This document shows positions 1 to 9,419 of a stretch of DNA of 64,000 bases, one piece after another. A model generated the notes under the pieces. That model was not told the origin of the DNA. It saw nothing but the letters and a program-made list of their open reading frames with translations, and did no database searches. Origin of the DNA: Leptasterias polaris (Eukaryota; Echinodermata; Asteroidea; Forcipulatida; Asteriidae); contig JAZGTN010000005.1 of NCBI GenBank assembly GCA_037783415.1, positions 4,154,001 to 4,218,000 of the forward strand, in the 5' to 3' direction. Every line of letters begins with the position of its first letter. The stretch's first letter is position 1. Position numbers and translations under genes: made by a program.

Positions 1-462
1 ACAAACCAATGGAGCGGAGCCCACGGCTCAGCTCCGCACTACACAACCCTATGGAGCGGAGCTTGTCAATCAGCTCCGCACTGTACAAACCAATGGAGCG
101 GAGCCCACGGCTCAGCTCCGCACTACACAACCCTATGGAGCGGAGCTGGTGAATCAGCTCCGCACTGCACAACCCTATGGAGCGGAGCCAACGGCTCAGC
201 TCCGCACTGTACAAACCTATGGAGCGGAGCTTGTGATGAATCAGCTCCGCACTGCACAACCCTATGGAGCGGAGCCCATGGCCCAGCTCCGCACTGTACA
301 AACCTATGGAGTGGAGCCTGTGAATCAGCTCCGCACTGTACAAACCTATGGAGCGGAGCCGGTGAGTCAGCTCCGCACTGCACAAGTCAATGGAGCGGAG
401 CTTGTGAGTCAGCTCCGCACTGCACAAGTCTATGGAGCGGAGCCCACGGCCCAGCTCTGCAC
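1..462 (+). repeat. 42-bp in-frame tandem repeat with internal hairpins
   Basis: About ten to eleven copies of a 42-bp unit (14 codons), with GGAGCGGAGC recurring near 11, 53, 95, 137 and 179. Each unit contains GCGGAGC and, 9 to 12 bases on, its complement GCTCCGC, so each could fold as a short stem-loop. The array is cut by the left edge and encodes the N-terminal repeats of the Gag-like frame. The hairpins also leave the minus strand open (123-383), which I regard as a shadow. Confidence 0.85.
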
Positions 463-2851
463 CACACTACCGAAGCGGGTGGACCATGGCGTGGAGGCAA
501 AGTACGCCACCACAACCAGCCCTCAGCACGCCGGGCTTGTTGACGCACCACCAGTGACTACAGCTGCGGGCGGGGTGGTGCCCTCCGCAGAACGGGAGGA
601 GTCGGGCCCCCCCTCAGGGAGTCGGAGACCCATGATGCTTCCGAATAAGTTTGACGGCGGATCCTCCTGGTCCGACTATCTAGTCCACTTCGAGAGCGTC
701 GCGACCGTCAACCAGTGGGGGGAGGCCGAGAAGGCACTGTTTCTGGCCTCCCATATGAAGGGCCCGGCACAAGAAGCCTTGGCTGACATGGAGCCGGCGG
801 CACGTAAGGAGTATCCTCGCATCCTGGAGTACTTCGAGAAGCGATTCGGAGTCACGGCCCAAATACCACTGCATCGGGCGCAGCTGTCAATGCGTCACCG
901 AGGTAGCGGTGAGTCAATAAGCAGCCTGGGACAGTCTATTCGGCGGTTGGTCGCCAAGAGCTACCCGAAACTGTCAGTCCGGGCTCGAGAGGATTTGGCC
1001 GTGGAGGCTTTTAGAAATGCATTGGGAGACGAGCAATTGCAATGCTACGTGTTCTCGAGGGCGGCGACGACCTTGACCGAAGCCATCACCCTCGCCACCG
1101 AGATGGAGGCGTTCCTGGAATCTCAGGAGCAGAACAAGAGAATCAGGCAAGAGGCTAAATATGTCCGGTCAGTAGCACAACCACAGCCGGGGGCTAATGG
1201 AGTGAACACAGGTGCCCCGCACCGAGTTTTCGATCGCCCGATGGTGGAATGTTTCGGGTGCCATGAGTTTGGCCATATCCGACGGGACTGCCCGCTCAAG
1301 AAGCGGAGATTTTATAACAAGCGACAGGTGCCGAACGAACCTAAGTCGACACAGCAATCAACCGGCGGAGGCCCCTCGCACCAGCGACGCCAGTATGACA
1401 GACACGTGACCGGGGCTCGCTACGGTCCAGGGCGGCCGGTGTGGTATAATCGGCTGAAGCCCTACCTAGGCGAGGCAACTACATCCTCGAGAACAGGAGA
1501 AAGGGGAAGTGTGCAGAAGGAGAAAGGAGCAGGACGAACCAGTAATGGAGGGGGTGGGCAACCACGGCCAGCAGCCGGGGAGCCAGACACCATTCCTAGT
1601 CGAACGACACGGTGCAGGCGTAGGGTGATCAAGCCCAGCAGATATTGCCCTCCTGTTACTAACACAGACCTTTTCTCTGTTTCTCTCCCCCCCAGGATGG
1701 AGGGGGCGGAGTGTAGACAGTGTGGGAAATATTTCAACCGGACCGGGAACCTGAAACGACACCTCAAAACCTCCTGTCCGGTCACACACCCTTTTAGGCC
1801 CTTCACGTGCCCGTTCGGATGCGGGAGGGACTTTTACAGGGATGACATGCGGCAGCGCCACCTACGATATTGCCTGCTGAAGCCGGGTTTCGTGGCGACG
1901 GCCCTGGTGGAGGACAAGTTGGAAGTTCACGCCAGTGACACGGAGATGGAGGTGGACGGCATGGAGCAGGGAAGGGTTGGGGACCGTTCGGAACCCCCCT
2001 CCGACGCTTCGAAGCCCCAGCCGGAGGACGCCCACCGGAGACCCCCTTCCCGAGAGAGACGACAGGCCACCCAGGAGCGACCTTCCGCAGCACCTGGTAC
2101 GCAGACACCGCCTGCCCCAGGACGCCGGGAGAGCAAGAAGAGGGAACGGGCACCACCCCCGCCCGTCCTCGACCGAGAGGCCCCCCACGGAGACCAGACC
2201 CACACGGAGAAGTCTCCGTCACCAGGCTCCCACCGGAAGCAGGGGCCTCTGGAGCCCTCGGGGCACCGCTGGACCGGCCGACAACGGGGGATGTCACATC
2301 AGAGGGATGAGGCGTCCCAGACCGGGAAGGAGGCCCCCACCTGTCCACCACCGCCGTTGCCCTTGGGTTTGGGGCTGCGAAATAGGATTCCAGCGGGCGC
2401 TTGCATCACCATGCCTGATGGCTCCGAATGGACGCTGCCAGTGGACGGCACTCTCGTGGCCCACCAGTCATTCCAGGACGCCGCCGTCCAGTCCGAACCG
2501 CATCACCATCGCCGGGACGCATCCACACCCCTGTGTGAACACCTGCGGAACGAGTGGAGGATGGAGCACACGGGGGTGGGAACAGACGGAGACCCAGCGA
2601 CAGCCACCGCCAGGGACGCCCGGACCTTGGGACAGACTTGCCAGCCATTGTTTTTTTGTTGTTGCTCTTTCCTTTTTTGTTTGTCGTTTCTGTACAGGTT
2701 GCGTGTTCCCACCGGGACGGGAGTTCGCTGCCTGCTTGGGGACAAGCAGTGTTCTTGGAGGGGGCAGTGTAGCGTTGGCCCAGACCGTTCAGCAAGAGGG
2801 CGCCAGCACGACTCCGTGGTGGAGTCGGCCGATGATGGGAGGGCGCTGTGA
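2..2851 (+). CDS. Gag-like protein with zinc knuckle and C2HC fingers, 5' partial
   Basis: The frame is open from the left edge to the TGA at 2849-2851; the first in-frame ATG seen is at 236, so the true start probably lies outside. Order: about ten 14-residue repeats (nt 2-460), a Ty3/gypsy-type retrotransposon Gag domain (about nt 630-1130), a CCHC zinc knuckle C-x2-C-x4-H-x4-C at nt 1250-1291, a basic low-complexity linker, two C2HC fingers at nt 1712-1873, and a Pro/Arg-rich tail. Gag proteins of this family assemble particles and bind element RNA. No protease, reverse transcriptase or integrase follows; the frame ends in the candidate LTR. A strong splice acceptor with an adjacent in-frame ATG lies at 1669-1699, and another polypyrimidine acceptor at 2648-2698. 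The single long frame may therefore really be two spliced products. Gag identity is good; the exact protein ends are uncertain. Confidence 0.7.
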   Translation, partial: QTNGAEPTAQLRTTQPYGAELVNQLRTVQTNGAEPTAQLRTTQPYGAELVNQLRTAQPYGAEPTAQLRTVQTYGAELVMNQLRTAQPYGAEPMAQLRTVQTYGVEPVNQLRTVQTYGAEPVSQLRTAQVNGAELVSQLRTAQVYGAEPTAQLCTTLPKRVDHGVEAKYATTTSPQHAGLVDAPPVTTAAGGVVPSAEREESGPPSGSRRPMMLPNKFDGGSSWSDYLVHFESVATVNQWGEAEKALFLASHMKGPAQEALADMEPAARKEYPRILEYFEKRFGVTAQIPLHRAQLSMRHRGSGESISSLGQSIRRLVAKSYPKLSVRAREDLAVEAFRNALGDEQLQCYVFSRAATTLTEAITLATEMEAFLESQEQNKRIRQEAKYVRSVAQPQPGANGVNTGAPHRVFDRPMVECFGCHEFGHIRRDCPLKKRRFYNKRQVPNEPKSTQQSTGGGPSHQRRQYDRHVTGARYGPGRPVWYNRLKPYLGEATTSSRTGERGSVQKEKGAGRTSNGGGGQPRPAAGEPDTIPSRTTRCRRRVIKPSRYCPPVTNTDLFSVSLPPRMEGAECRQCGKYFNRTGNLKRHLKTSCPVTHPFRPFTCPFGCGRDFYRDDMRQRHLRYCLLKPGFVATALVEDKLEVHASDTEMEVDGMEQGRVGDRSEPPSDASKPQPEDAHRRPPSRERRQATQERPSAAPGTQTPPAPGRRESKKRERAPPPPVLDREAPHGDQTHTEKSPSPGSHRKQGPLEPSGHRWTGRQRGMSHQRDEASQTGKEAPTCPPPPLPLGLGLRNRIPAGACITMPDGSEWTLPVDGTLVAHQSFQDAAVQSEPHHHRRDASTPLCEHLRNEWRMEHTGVGTDGDPATATARDARTLGQTCQPLFFCCCSFLFCLSFLYRLRVPTGTGVRCLLGDKQCSWRGQCSVGPDRSARGRQHDSVVESADDGRAL
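1697..2851 (+). CDS. Possible second spliced ORF: C2HC zinc-finger protein of the retroelement
   Basis: The ATG at 1697 sits one base after a pyrimidine-rich tract ending in CAG (1669-1695), a textbook 3' splice site. It opens the same frame as Gag. The product would begin with C-x2-C-x12-H-x4-C (nt 1712 on) and C-x3-C-x12-H-x3-C (to nt 1873), then a long Pro/Arg-rich, probably disordered region. The second acceptor-like tract, ending at 2698, suggests that residues encoded by about 2648-2697 may be intronic. This is an alternative reading of the 3' part of the Gag frame. The function is not recognised; nucleic-acid binding is inferred from the fingers. Confidence 0.35.
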   Translation: MEGAECRQCGKYFNRTGNLKRHLKTSCPVTHPFRPFTCPFGCGRDFYRDDMRQRHLRYCLLKPGFVATALVEDKLEVHASDTEMEVDGMEQGRVGDRSEPPSDASKPQPEDAHRRPPSRERRQATQERPSAAPGTQTPPAPGRRESKKRERAPPPPVLDREAPHGDQTHTEKSPSPGSHRKQGPLEPSGHRWTGRQRGMSHQRDEASQTGKEAPTCPPPPLPLGLGLRNRIPAGACITMPDGSEWTLPVDGTLVAHQSFQDAAVQSEPHHHRRDASTPLCEHLRNEWRMEHTGVGTDGDPATATARDARTLGQTCQPLFFCCCSFLFCLSFLYRLRVPTGTGVRCLLGDKQCSWRGQCSVGPDRSARGRQHDSVVESADDGRAL

Positions 2852-3114
2852 CACGGGCCCGGTGGGAGCCGTGTTACCGAGCGGCCTCCTGGAGGGCGCT
2901 GTGACACGGCACCGTTGTTAGAGCTGTGTCGCAGCGGGCCCCTCGCTGAACGGCTGGGACACCCGTCTCGTTGGGAAGACGTAGCCTAAACGTTCTTCTT
3001 GTCATGTGAGTCTTGGAGTAGAGACGTGTTGAATAAACCAGTAAAGAATTGACCGAGAAAACTGTATCCTGCTGTGTGTTTTTGTTGTGTTCTGCTGAGA
3101 AGAATCTGTGGACA
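2847..3114 (+). mobile_element. Candidate 3' LTR of the Gag-bearing retroelement
   Basis: TGTGACACGG occurs at 2847 and again at 2900, each preceded by a purine-rich GGAGGGCGC that could serve as a polypurine tract. A poly(A) signal AATAAA lies at 3032-3037, and TG/T-rich sequence follows as in an R-U5 region. A CA near 3113 would close a TG...CA LTR of about 215-268 bp. The 5' LTR is outside the window, so the boundaries are provisional and depend on finding the matching copy. Confidence 0.45.
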
Positions 3115-4297
3115 AATTCTTGTTACAATATAGTAGTTTTAAAAGTAGGGTAGATGGCCTTAACTCTCGATCAAAACAGGACGTTCGTCACAGGCATAAA
3201 CAAACACCAACGCTAACATATCCATTTATAGCAAAAAGACGAGCAAATAATTATGGGACGGCATCCAGAAAAACAGCAAAATTAGGGTCAACAATAAGGT
3301 TATTAATTTACGTTCAATCGGGCGGCTACAGAACAAATCAGAGTGAAGTATATGTGAGGACAAAATGATGATTAATGCGAGACATTTGTGTATAAGTGTT
3401 TCTCTGTCTCCTTTTAGATAGTTCTTTTAATTTTGCAAAACATTTTAAATGATAATGTTTTGGGGGCTATTGGAACAAGGGAAATGCAATACACATCAAT
3501 CAATTTCGCAGAAAGAATTTAATCAACTTTCCTCTGGATGTTCTGTAACCTACAATGCATATGGCATGCAGGTGAAATGATACGAAGTTAAATTATTAAG
3601 CATACATGCAGGAATGTGAGTGATACTCAAAATGTAGTGGTCACTGATATTTTTAAGCAATGCTCAGAACATACATTGCCTCCCGTTAGTGTGAATAATG
3701 TTCTTTTGTGGAAAACCTTTGACGAACAAAAGCGTGATTACCAACCATCCGAAACACACGTAGCAAAGGTAAAGAAGTATAACAATGACTTATAGGCACT
3801 AGACACCTTTGGTAATTGTCAAAGACCAGTAGTCTCACTTGGTGTATTCCAACATACGCATAAAATAACAAGCCTGTGAAAATTTGGGCTGATTTGGTCA
3901 TCGAAGTTGCAAGAAAATAATGAAAGAAAAAACACCCTTGTCGCACAATTTTGTGTGCTTTCAGATGCCAATAATAAAAGGCTTCGCTGAAGTGTTTTAT
4001 TATTTGATTGAGAAATTACCCTTTTTTCAAAAACTACGTTACTTCAGAGGGAGTCGTTTCTCACAATGTTTTATACTATCAACACCTCTCTATTGCTCGT
4101 TACCAAGTAAGTTTTTATGCTATAACAATTATTTTGAGTAGTTACCAATAGTGGCCAGTGCCTTTAAATGAACATTACAGAATATAACTATGGTCATCTC
4201 AGCTGAACATTTCATCTAGGGCTTTGACATTATACTTAAAGTTTTTTGATAGCCTAACAGGAAGAGACCACTGTTTTTCTTGCAACGATTACCGTAG
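3115..4297. other. Region between the retroelement and the first recognised PHD-gene exon
   Basis: There is an open frame at 3108-3368 (+) with no recognisable domain, then AT-rich sequence and the TIR element at 3793-4166. The recognised exon at 4298 needs one base of a codon from an upstream exon. I could not find that exon here; it may lie left of the retroelement. Confidence 0.4.
3793..4166. repeat. TIR element, GGCACTGGACAC family
   Basis: The left end (AGGCACTAGACACCTTTGG) and the right end (GTGGCCAGTGCCTTTAAA) are inverted, imperfect complements about 375 bp apart. The same termini and interior occur inverted at 26470-26848 and, more degraded, around 55770-56095. No coding sequence is seen. 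This is a non-autonomous DNA element (MITE-like). Confidence 0.7.
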
Positions 4298-6194
4298 GTA
4301 AGCCAAGAGCTCAAGCCAGACAAAGGAAGCAACTGTTCCCGCAAATGACTGATGAGAATTGTCGTCCAAGGTAATAATGATAATCATCATGTTTCAGGTT
4401 TCGTTTTCCTCCGTGCTAAAGGCAGTAGGAAGGGAATTTTTAAACAGAACTTAGTATGGGAAGGTCAGCAGAATGCCGAAACTTGACATGTACATGGACT
4501 TTACCTCTTCATAAAGAACACATTTAGTTATACGCCCCCTAATCATGGGTTTTCAAATTAAATAAAACAGTAATTACTAGATGCTATTAATAATAAACGG
4601 GATTTTAATGTTTATAGTTCACGCAAAGAGTGTGTACAACATTGGTAATTGCCAAAGACTTGTATCCACACTTCATGTGACCCAAAATATACATGAAATG
4701 ATGTAACTTGTGCTTTTCTGCTGTTGGTATGATGATGAAGGAAAATAAACCGGTTAAAGTTGAAGCTCAATCGATCTTCAGATTAAAGAGAAAACAGTGA
4801 AGACAGCATTTTTTTTAAAAGTTTTTTTTAAACATCGGATTCATCCCGCATGATAAAGACTATTGTTTTACTAATTTCCTAAAAACTATGGCATTTCCAG
4901 CAAAACTTTTAAGGGAAGCTTTCCACCATGACTAGACCGTGCAAATCTCTGTTAAGGTTTATATTTCCAATCTTACCATTGTTCAACACCCTCTTTAAGG
5001 GCACGGCAATGTAAGTGGTTACAATGGTCAACTTTACTTAAATATTGGTCCAAATAATTCAAGTTCAAGTAACATAACAGTAATGTAACCTACACACAGG
5101 AAAGGAAGATGTGAGAATGATGCTGTTGATGACGAACTTGCTACATCAGTACAGAGTCATAAACAAGAGGTAGGTCTAGGCCTAAAAGCAAATTGTTGAC
5201 AGTGGGTTTTAATTTATTGTGGGTTTTAAATTATTTTTGGTAAAATACACTTGGATGTATATAAGTGAAAAGACAACAACCCCTTTTGGTATCTTGTTGG
5301 TTTGTTGTCGTTATCGTTGCTATTGTCGCTGTCGTCTTCGTCTTTGCTTTTGTTCAATTAAAGGACTGTATATAGGCACTTACGTAGAGCGGTACATGCA
5401 GACTAAAAGTACCTATTCATGGATTGGGTTCTTTAAGAAGGTTGTTGAAATTGAAACAACACTAGGGGAAAAATTCCAGTGAAGTTGGTTATGAACCCGA
5501 AGCCTGTACTTTTTGTAATACTGAACTTTATGTATGTAATGTATTTAACGAATACTCCTTTATTTTTAATGCAGGAGGTGTGCTTCGCGTGTAAATCGTA
5601 TGACTTGAAGAAATACCGGAAATCAAAAGTAAGTTTAAATAATTAAATTTGTTAATAATAAAAAAATTGAATGATTATCAATGAAACCATTTGGCTCAAG
5701 TTTTTGAAATCAATATGAACAAACCAAGAACCAGTTAGTGGGCCTAATACAGGCAACCAAATTCCGTAATTGACTCATAGTATAACTAGCATAACATAAT
5801 TACACTTATCTTAGATTTACTTATATTAGGAGGAGCACAAAGCGGACTGAAACTACAGTAGGACTACGCTTCGAATCATAATTTAAAATACTGTTCAATA
5901 TTTTATCATACACACACGATTGAAAACATTCACTGTAGACGTGCATGGCTGTATTGACATATTATAGATTCAACAAAATAATTAATTTAGTATATTCACT
6001 ACTAATCGGATTTAGATATAAAAAACTTTGAATTATTCTCTGATTTTATGGAAATCTGTTTTAAATAGGTAGTACAATGGATTTCTTGTGATACCTGCTC
6101 TACTTGGTTTCACCAAGTGTGTGTTGATGTAACCAGCGATAAAGCACAACGACTGAAGTTTGTATGCAAGCAGTGTCAGTCAAAACAGGTTTAA
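4298..6194 (+). CDS. PHD-finger protein, 3' exons (5' partial)
   Basis: Four exons with GT/AG borders and matching phases: 4298-4370, 5100-5169, 5575-5628 and 6069-6194 (TAA at 6192). The last two encode a canonical C4HC3 PHD finger: CFAC, then CDTC, H four residues on, HQVC, and VCKQC, with the typical W and WFH around the central pair. The preceding exons encode a basic Arg/Lys/Gln-rich stretch and a short acidic linker. PHD fingers usually read histone H3 tails, and some transposases of the pogo/Tigger type carry one at the C-terminus. Either a chromatin protein or a domesticated transposase gene is possible. The upstream exons are unidentified, so no gene name is justified. The stop falls four codons after the last zinc ligand, giving a PHD-terminal protein. 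Confidence 0.7.
4625..4998. repeat. TIR element, GTGTACAACATTGG family
   Basis: The ends AGAGTGTGTACAACATTGG and CCATTGTTCAACACCCTCTT are imperfect inverted complements. It lies in the intron between the first two recognised PHD-gene exons. Related copies occur at 7286-7628, 46540-46905 and 47630-47990 and share an interior with CATGATAAAGACT and TGGAAAACTTCC-like blocks. No ORF. Confidence 0.65.
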
Positions 6195-9100
6195 CTATTT
6201 TGGATTCGTAATAGGGTTGTTGAATATAATCATCAGGTTAAATTTGGATCTTTGCTTCCTCATCAAAACATGGTGGAACAGTAAATATTAAGCCATATGT
6301 TTTAAATCTGTCTGGTCACTCTGAAGCGAATATTTCATTTGGGTGCGCATATAAACGCAATGCATACTTTTCACCTGATAAATTCAACGACACCGTTATG
6401 TTTCCAATCATGAAGCTGCAAGGGCAGCGAACAAGAACATTGTTATATAAAGCGTTTGTATTAATTGTGTTATGTGACATATTTTGCCAAAATTAAAAGA
6501 AGGGAAATGATTGATTTTATTGAATTTTGTGATGTACTTTTTTCCAATAGATGGAGTCCACATGTGAGCGGGTGTGAAATGAAAAGTTTCTAACCTCAAA
6601 TTATAATTGTGTACACTGTCATTGCATTTGATACCCTTCCTGTGCCAAAATTGTAAACATCAAAAACATCTCATGACATAATTCTGAGAACAATTGTCAT
6701 AACATTTTTGTACAGGGATGTTTGGTTCATAACTAACCTTTTGTGTGCGATTGTAAATCAACAATTAACGGATATTTACATTCCAAGGAAGAAATTGTGA
6801 CAGTGAAAATGTCGCATTCAATGCTGTTTTGATTAAACTCTATTAAAAGTAAGGATTGAGGTTAACAACCACGTACAACAATGTTGAGGTCCAATTTTCT
6901 CAGAATGATTTCATCAGATGTTTTGAATGTTGACGAATTTTTGCACTAGAAGGGTATTGAATGAAACTTACACCATTTTATTAAGAGGTTAGAGACTTGC
7001 ACCTTTTTCCACACTCACATGAGGACTTTTCTATGAGAAATTTAGTAACCAAAAATTGAATTAGGTCACTTCCCTTCCTCATTACGAGTACACTGTCCTT
7101 GCACTACTTGGCAAACAGTGACACTAACACGGCGACATGAGAGGGCACAGATATGATTTCTTATGTAAGCCTACATGCTTAAAGTCATTATGTAAGCGAT
7201 GCTTTGGTACTCATTGGTATATTTGTATTGATCCAGTGATGATGAAAAGAGCGCCTTTTTAGTTGGGTTAACAGACTGATCCATTAGAGGGTGTGAACAA
7301 AACCTTTGTAATTGCCGAAGATCTGTATTCAAACATTATGTGACATAACATATTTATGAAATATCAAACCTGAGAAAGTTCAAGCTCAAGCGATCTTCGG
7401 AGTCATGAGAAGAAAAAAAAAAAAAAAAAAAAAACATGGCATGTTTTAACTTTTTTCCAAAACCGGATTTTATCCTGCATGATAAAGACTTTCATTAATA
7501 ATTTATTAAACACTATGGCATTAAACCTATTCAAAGTGAAGTTTTCCACCATAACCATCTTTATACCATGTAAGTTATGTGAAAATCGGTGAACATTGTT
7601 CAGTCTAATGTTGTACACACCCTTTAACAATAACATTATTGCCAACAATTTAAATGCTCACGTGACTGACTGGCACAACACACCGCATGAGCATTTATTG
7701 TGAGCTCTAACTGAGTGCGCGGCTCGCACGCATGTTTACATTCCCATTGGAGTTTTAGCGTGTCAGACTGTTGTCAGACTTTTGGTCAACACAGTGGGCT
7801 GTGTGCTCAATGGATCAAGTCTTATCCACCAATTATTTTGTAATAGCATCATTGGTGGTGGAAAATGGAATTGACCGATCCATAAGCCCCCTTGGACCCG
7901 GTGTCTGAGCTTAGAAAATCATGACCAGGTGTAGACTTAGAAATAGTGGACGGAACATTGTGACAGTGCGGAATCGTTAAAAGCCTTTGATAAAATGATT
8001 ATGATAAAATGATTAATCAAATTAAACCATTTATATCACGGGATATAATACAGCATTGATGCATGTAGTTAAATCAAAATTAATTAATATGTAATAAAAC
8101 AATGGTCTAAAAACGTTGCAAAAATAGTGGCTATTCCATTCAAAGCATAAGTAACACGTTTTTTTCTATTAAAAGGGTATTTTAGTATGTACTTCATTTT
8201 AGATATATTGTATTGTTTGAGATAAAAACATAACTATTAGTATTAATACCATAAAGGATCAATGAGATTTAACAAGACATTTTGAAGTGATTGTAACATA
8301 TTGGTGATAGACGCGAGAAATAACCATTATCTCAAACTGAGTGAAGTCTTACACTTTTGGTGTAAAATGATTACGAATGACATAGCGATTTTTTGAACAA
8401 GTTATTGTCACAGATTTCACTGACTGGCGTGCTTTGTATATTGTAATTTAGTTTGTTGATCACAGAGAAGTATAGGTACATGAGGTTACTTCCTGTATAT
8501 TATGTTCAAAAGATGCGAGTGGTAACTTTGCAGTTGTTTCTTGAAAGAAACCAATACTTGTTGTTGCCTATAATGACTCTATGTACCAAAGATCTCCTTT
8601 CACAAGTTAAGTATTTGTTATTTTGGTTTCATTTTGATTAGGCCAAGTCAACAAAAATACCAGTTGATCGTCCGGGTTTTTTCAAAAAGAGGAGGATGAG
8701 GGCATTTTTATTTTATTTTTTTAATTTCTTTCGAAGGTGGCCGCCAAGCATTTTATTTTTTGATTTGGTCTTAATTCTTTTGTATTAACATTTTGAGAAC
8801 TTGTGACATGCGTGTCATAATATGACCATTTCGTAACACTAGCAGTGGTTGTGTAGCTGTAGCTGGAATCACTATTATCAATATTATTGCCCACTGTATG
8901 GCTCTGAACTGTGCCCACGGGGCTCTGTAAGATGCAATGATTCTATTGGGGGCCTGTTTTATGGCAGATGCAAGGTCTAAGTGCAAAATTGGGACCCCGA
9001 TTGTACTGGAATGGCGTCAAGTTAACAAAAACTACATTTAGCGAAAGGCTATTTTTGGTACTGAGCCAAGGGGAAGACGTGACGGCCGTAAGATAACCTG

Positions 9101-9324
9101 AGATACTACAGACATCACAGAATAATTTCTGGGGTCGGGAAATAAGGTTTTGACTGTGTTTTTACCCGTCCAATTTGTTTAATTGCATGAAAGGTCACCA
9201 ACTGATTGTTATGAAGAGTTTTTTCATTACCATTATTAAACAAGAAACTTAACTTATTTTTGTGTCTGCGTGAATGATTTACTCTTGTAAACGTGAAAAT
9301 TACAAAAATGTATTTAAATAATAA
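6195..9324. other. 3' flank of the PHD gene: AT-rich, no gene seen
   Basis: The 3' UTR and flanking sequence of the PHD gene. AATAAA at about 8093-8098 is one possible poly(A) signal. It contains the TIR element at 7286-7628 with a poly(A) run at about 7412-7434. The short open frames here have no domain or splice support. Confidence 0.5.
7286..7628. repeat. TIR element related to 4625-4998
   Basis: Inverted ends GAGGGTGTGAACAAAACC and TGTTGTACACACCCTTTAA. The interior matches the 4625 copy (CATGATAAAGACT block, poly(A)/poly(T) tract). No coding capacity. Confidence 0.6.
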
Positions 9325-9418
9325 ACCACAAGGGAAACTGACTGGGTAAATGTTTAAATGATTTTGGGTTGAACCAAGAAAAATTGACTAGAGCGGGATT
9401 TGAACCAACGACCTCCGG
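9325..9418 (-). repeat. Truncated tRNA-derived retroposon
   Basis: The reverse complement matches the tRNA-like unit at 30313 on. The T-arm, acceptor end and 3' tail are present, but it stops inside the anticodon arm exactly where the satellite array begins. The array therefore appears to have grown into or out of this copy. Confidence 0.75.
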
Positions 9419-9419
9419 T

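Noticed and set aside
123..383. Minus-strand 86-codon ORF
   Set aside because: It is the complement of the 42-bp coding repeat, open because the unit contains inverted GCGGAGC/GCTCCGC pieces.
2648..2697. Hydrophobic Phe/Cys/Leu run that looks like a membrane segment in the Gag frame
   Set aside because: The DNA is a long T-rich polypyrimidine tract ending in ACAG, better explained as a splice acceptor.
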